A stretch of 64,000 bases of DNA from Nematostella vectensis (taxonomy: Eukaryota > Cnidaria > Anthozoa > Actiniaria > Edwardsiidae), in the NCBI RefSeq assembly GCF_932526225.1, contig NC_064044.1:4643747-4707746 (forward strand), read 5' to 3'. Below the pieces are notes generated by a model. That model searched no databases. It saw only the letters and a list, made by a program, of their open reading frames with translations, and was not told where the DNA came from. Made by a program: the position numbers and the translations under genes. This document shows, one piece after another, positions 62,697-64,000 of the stretch; position 1 is the stretch's first letter, and every line of letters starts with the position of its first letter.

Positions 62697-63075
62697 GGTA
62701 CGAGAAGCATCAGAGAGCATGGTAAATTTACGAAAAGCATCAGAGAGCATGGTAAATTTACGAAAAGCATCAGAGAGCATGGTAAATTTACGGACTGAGA
62801 GCGTGGTAAATTTACGGAGAGCCTCAGAGAAAATTGTAAATTTACTGAGAACACCAGCGAGCGTGGTAAATTTACGGAGAGCCTCAGAGAGCATAGTAAA
62901 TTTACGGAGAGTATCGAATAGAACGGTAAATTTACGGATAGCATCAGAGAGCGTGTTAATTTTACGAAGAGCACAGAGAGCATGGTAACTTTACGGAGAG
63001 CATCAGAGAACATTGTAAATTCACGGGGAGCATCAGAGAGCATAGTTAATTTACGGAGAGCATCGCAGAGTATTT
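62697..63075 (+). repeat. 30-bp minisatellite, about 12 units
   Basis: Unit CGGAGAGCATCAGAGAGCAT plus GGTAAATTTA, with 24- and 30-bp length variants and substitutions. The period is divisible by three, giving repetitive frames on both strands (for example LRKFTMLSDA on the - strand). No gene context, so I do not call a CDS. Confidence 0.93.
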
Positions 63076-64000
63076 GTGGGTGCTTTTTTTTGGAGTAGCA
63101 AGGATAAAATGTATATAAATAGTATGTATACATTATGGTCTTCTTGAATAAAAGTTGATAAAGTAGAACATGTCCACTTTGAGTCAATGGTTTTATATAA
63201 CAAACCCTTCAAGCGGTCGATAAGTCCGTTATGCTTAATATAGATATCAAGCGGTGAATACACGTCATCAAATTAACTACATAGCTACAGAAAAGACCGT
63301 ATTCAACCAGGTCAAGAGACTGCAAGTAATCGTCCATTTCGTCGACAAGTTTCGTCCAGTTATTCGCAGATTGTCGAAATGGACCATGATTAAACAGAAT
63401 GAGACTATTTTTGATCTCGAAAAAGTCCAAATGGACCATAGAATGGTTATATCCGTGCTTTTTTGAAATAAGCGTATCGGTAAAAAAATGACAACTCTGG
63501 ATAGAGTAAATTAAGAAAACTCCCGTAAAAGCCTAGGCGTACTAGCAGATTATTTCTCGTAAATGACCAGATCTTATATCAAGGTACAAATACCGCTAAC
63601 CACAAATTTAGAAAAAAGGCCGAAAAAGGCAAATGATGCATGTTTTTCTATATCATTTTATACCGTTACTAAGAAAATAACACGTAAGTGCAAAAGTGCA
63701 GATTTTGATTTTATGTTAATGCAATTTTTTGCTAATCAAACCTTGTCAAGAGTTCAGAAAATATTTCTGACTTTTTCCTTTTAAACCTTTTTCCTTATTT
63801 AAAAATAAGTTGATAATTTTTTCTCTGGCTTTTCCTTGGATTTCTATCTCCTTAAAAAGGCACGATATCGCTAATTATTCTCTCGTCTCTAACAGAAATG
63901 TAGAAGCCTAAAATTACTGGTAGTTTTTCCATTTCGCGGTAACGAAGAAAACAAGAAAACGGTTCCGGTCTACTTTTGGCAATTCACCTTCCTCCGTAAC
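63076..64000. other. gene-free stretch
   Basis: AT-rich; overlapping short frames on both strands without domain signatures. Nothing supported. Confidence 0.5.

Noticed and set aside
62654-63187. 177-codon - strand frame of LRKFTMLSDA-like repeats
   Set aside because: 30-bp minisatellite divisible by three; no domain and no homologous unique flanks.

Overview
The window looks like a cnidarian nuclear chromosome, most likely anthozoan (coral or sea anemone). The evidence is spliced genes in AT-rich DNA, many minisatellites, and dense mobile elements of kinds common in cnidarians: DIRS/Ngaro tyrosine-recombinase elements, CR1-like LINEs, a short-LTR Ty3/Gypsy element and several MITEs. Several proteins resemble multicopy cnidarian 'uncharacterized' proteins I recall, but I could not run any search. 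I see no CRISPR array, bacterial operon, rRNA or tRNA.

Layout. 1-0.74 kb is host flank. About 0.74-7.4 kb is a visibly GC-rich, compact, intronless block of viral structural genes: an A32-like packaging ATPase, a major capsid protein of probable double-jelly-roll type, a penton-like minor capsid protein, and several coiled-coil or membrane virion proteins. It is an endogenous Polinton/adintovirus-like element. It is truncated on the left, lacks visible polymerase and integrase genes, and carries two in-frame TAA codons. 7.4-11.1 kb is host DNA with the first exon of a secreted PAN/apple-like protein (- strand) and a terminal exon of an unknown gene (+ strand). 11.1-24.7 kb is one uninterrupted 4,539-codon reading frame (- strand): a short unique N-terminus, about 12.8 kb of an 18-bp minisatellite encoding a Ser-His-Ala-Pro-Thr-Ala hexapeptide, and a C-terminal Ulp1-like (C48) cysteine peptidase domain with a complete-looking catalytic set. 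25.5-26.8 kb is a kinase pseudogene broken by a 128-bp tandem duplication. 27.5-30.1 kb is a 69/70-bp tandem array split by a 5'-truncated LINE with a 5-bp target-site duplication.

31.1-42.3 kb is a single multi-exon gene (- strand) shattered by mobile elements. A 4.65-kb DNA transposon with an 8-bp target duplication and an internally deleted DIRS element both sit in coding exons. A 1-kb element with a 4-bp duplication sits next to an exon, and a 239-bp TTAA-type MITE sits in another exon. Removing each exonic insertion on paper joins the reading frame across the site. 42.3-44.6 kb is gene-poor. 44.66-45.08 kb is a 32-bp array abutting a decayed LINE reverse transcriptase.

46.4-54.1 kb is a decayed Ngaro/DIRS-like element (RT, RNase H, tyrosine recombinase) split inside its RT by a young Ty3/Gypsy element whose two 129-bp LTRs are identical although its pol frame is broken. 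55.7-56.2 kb holds a probable zinc-binding first exon. 57.3-58.3 kb is a second, inverted copy of the 1-kb 4-bp-TSD element. 61.27-61.88 kb is a hAT-like MITE. 62.7-63.1 kb is a 30-bp array. The rest is AT-rich sequence in which I recognise no gene.
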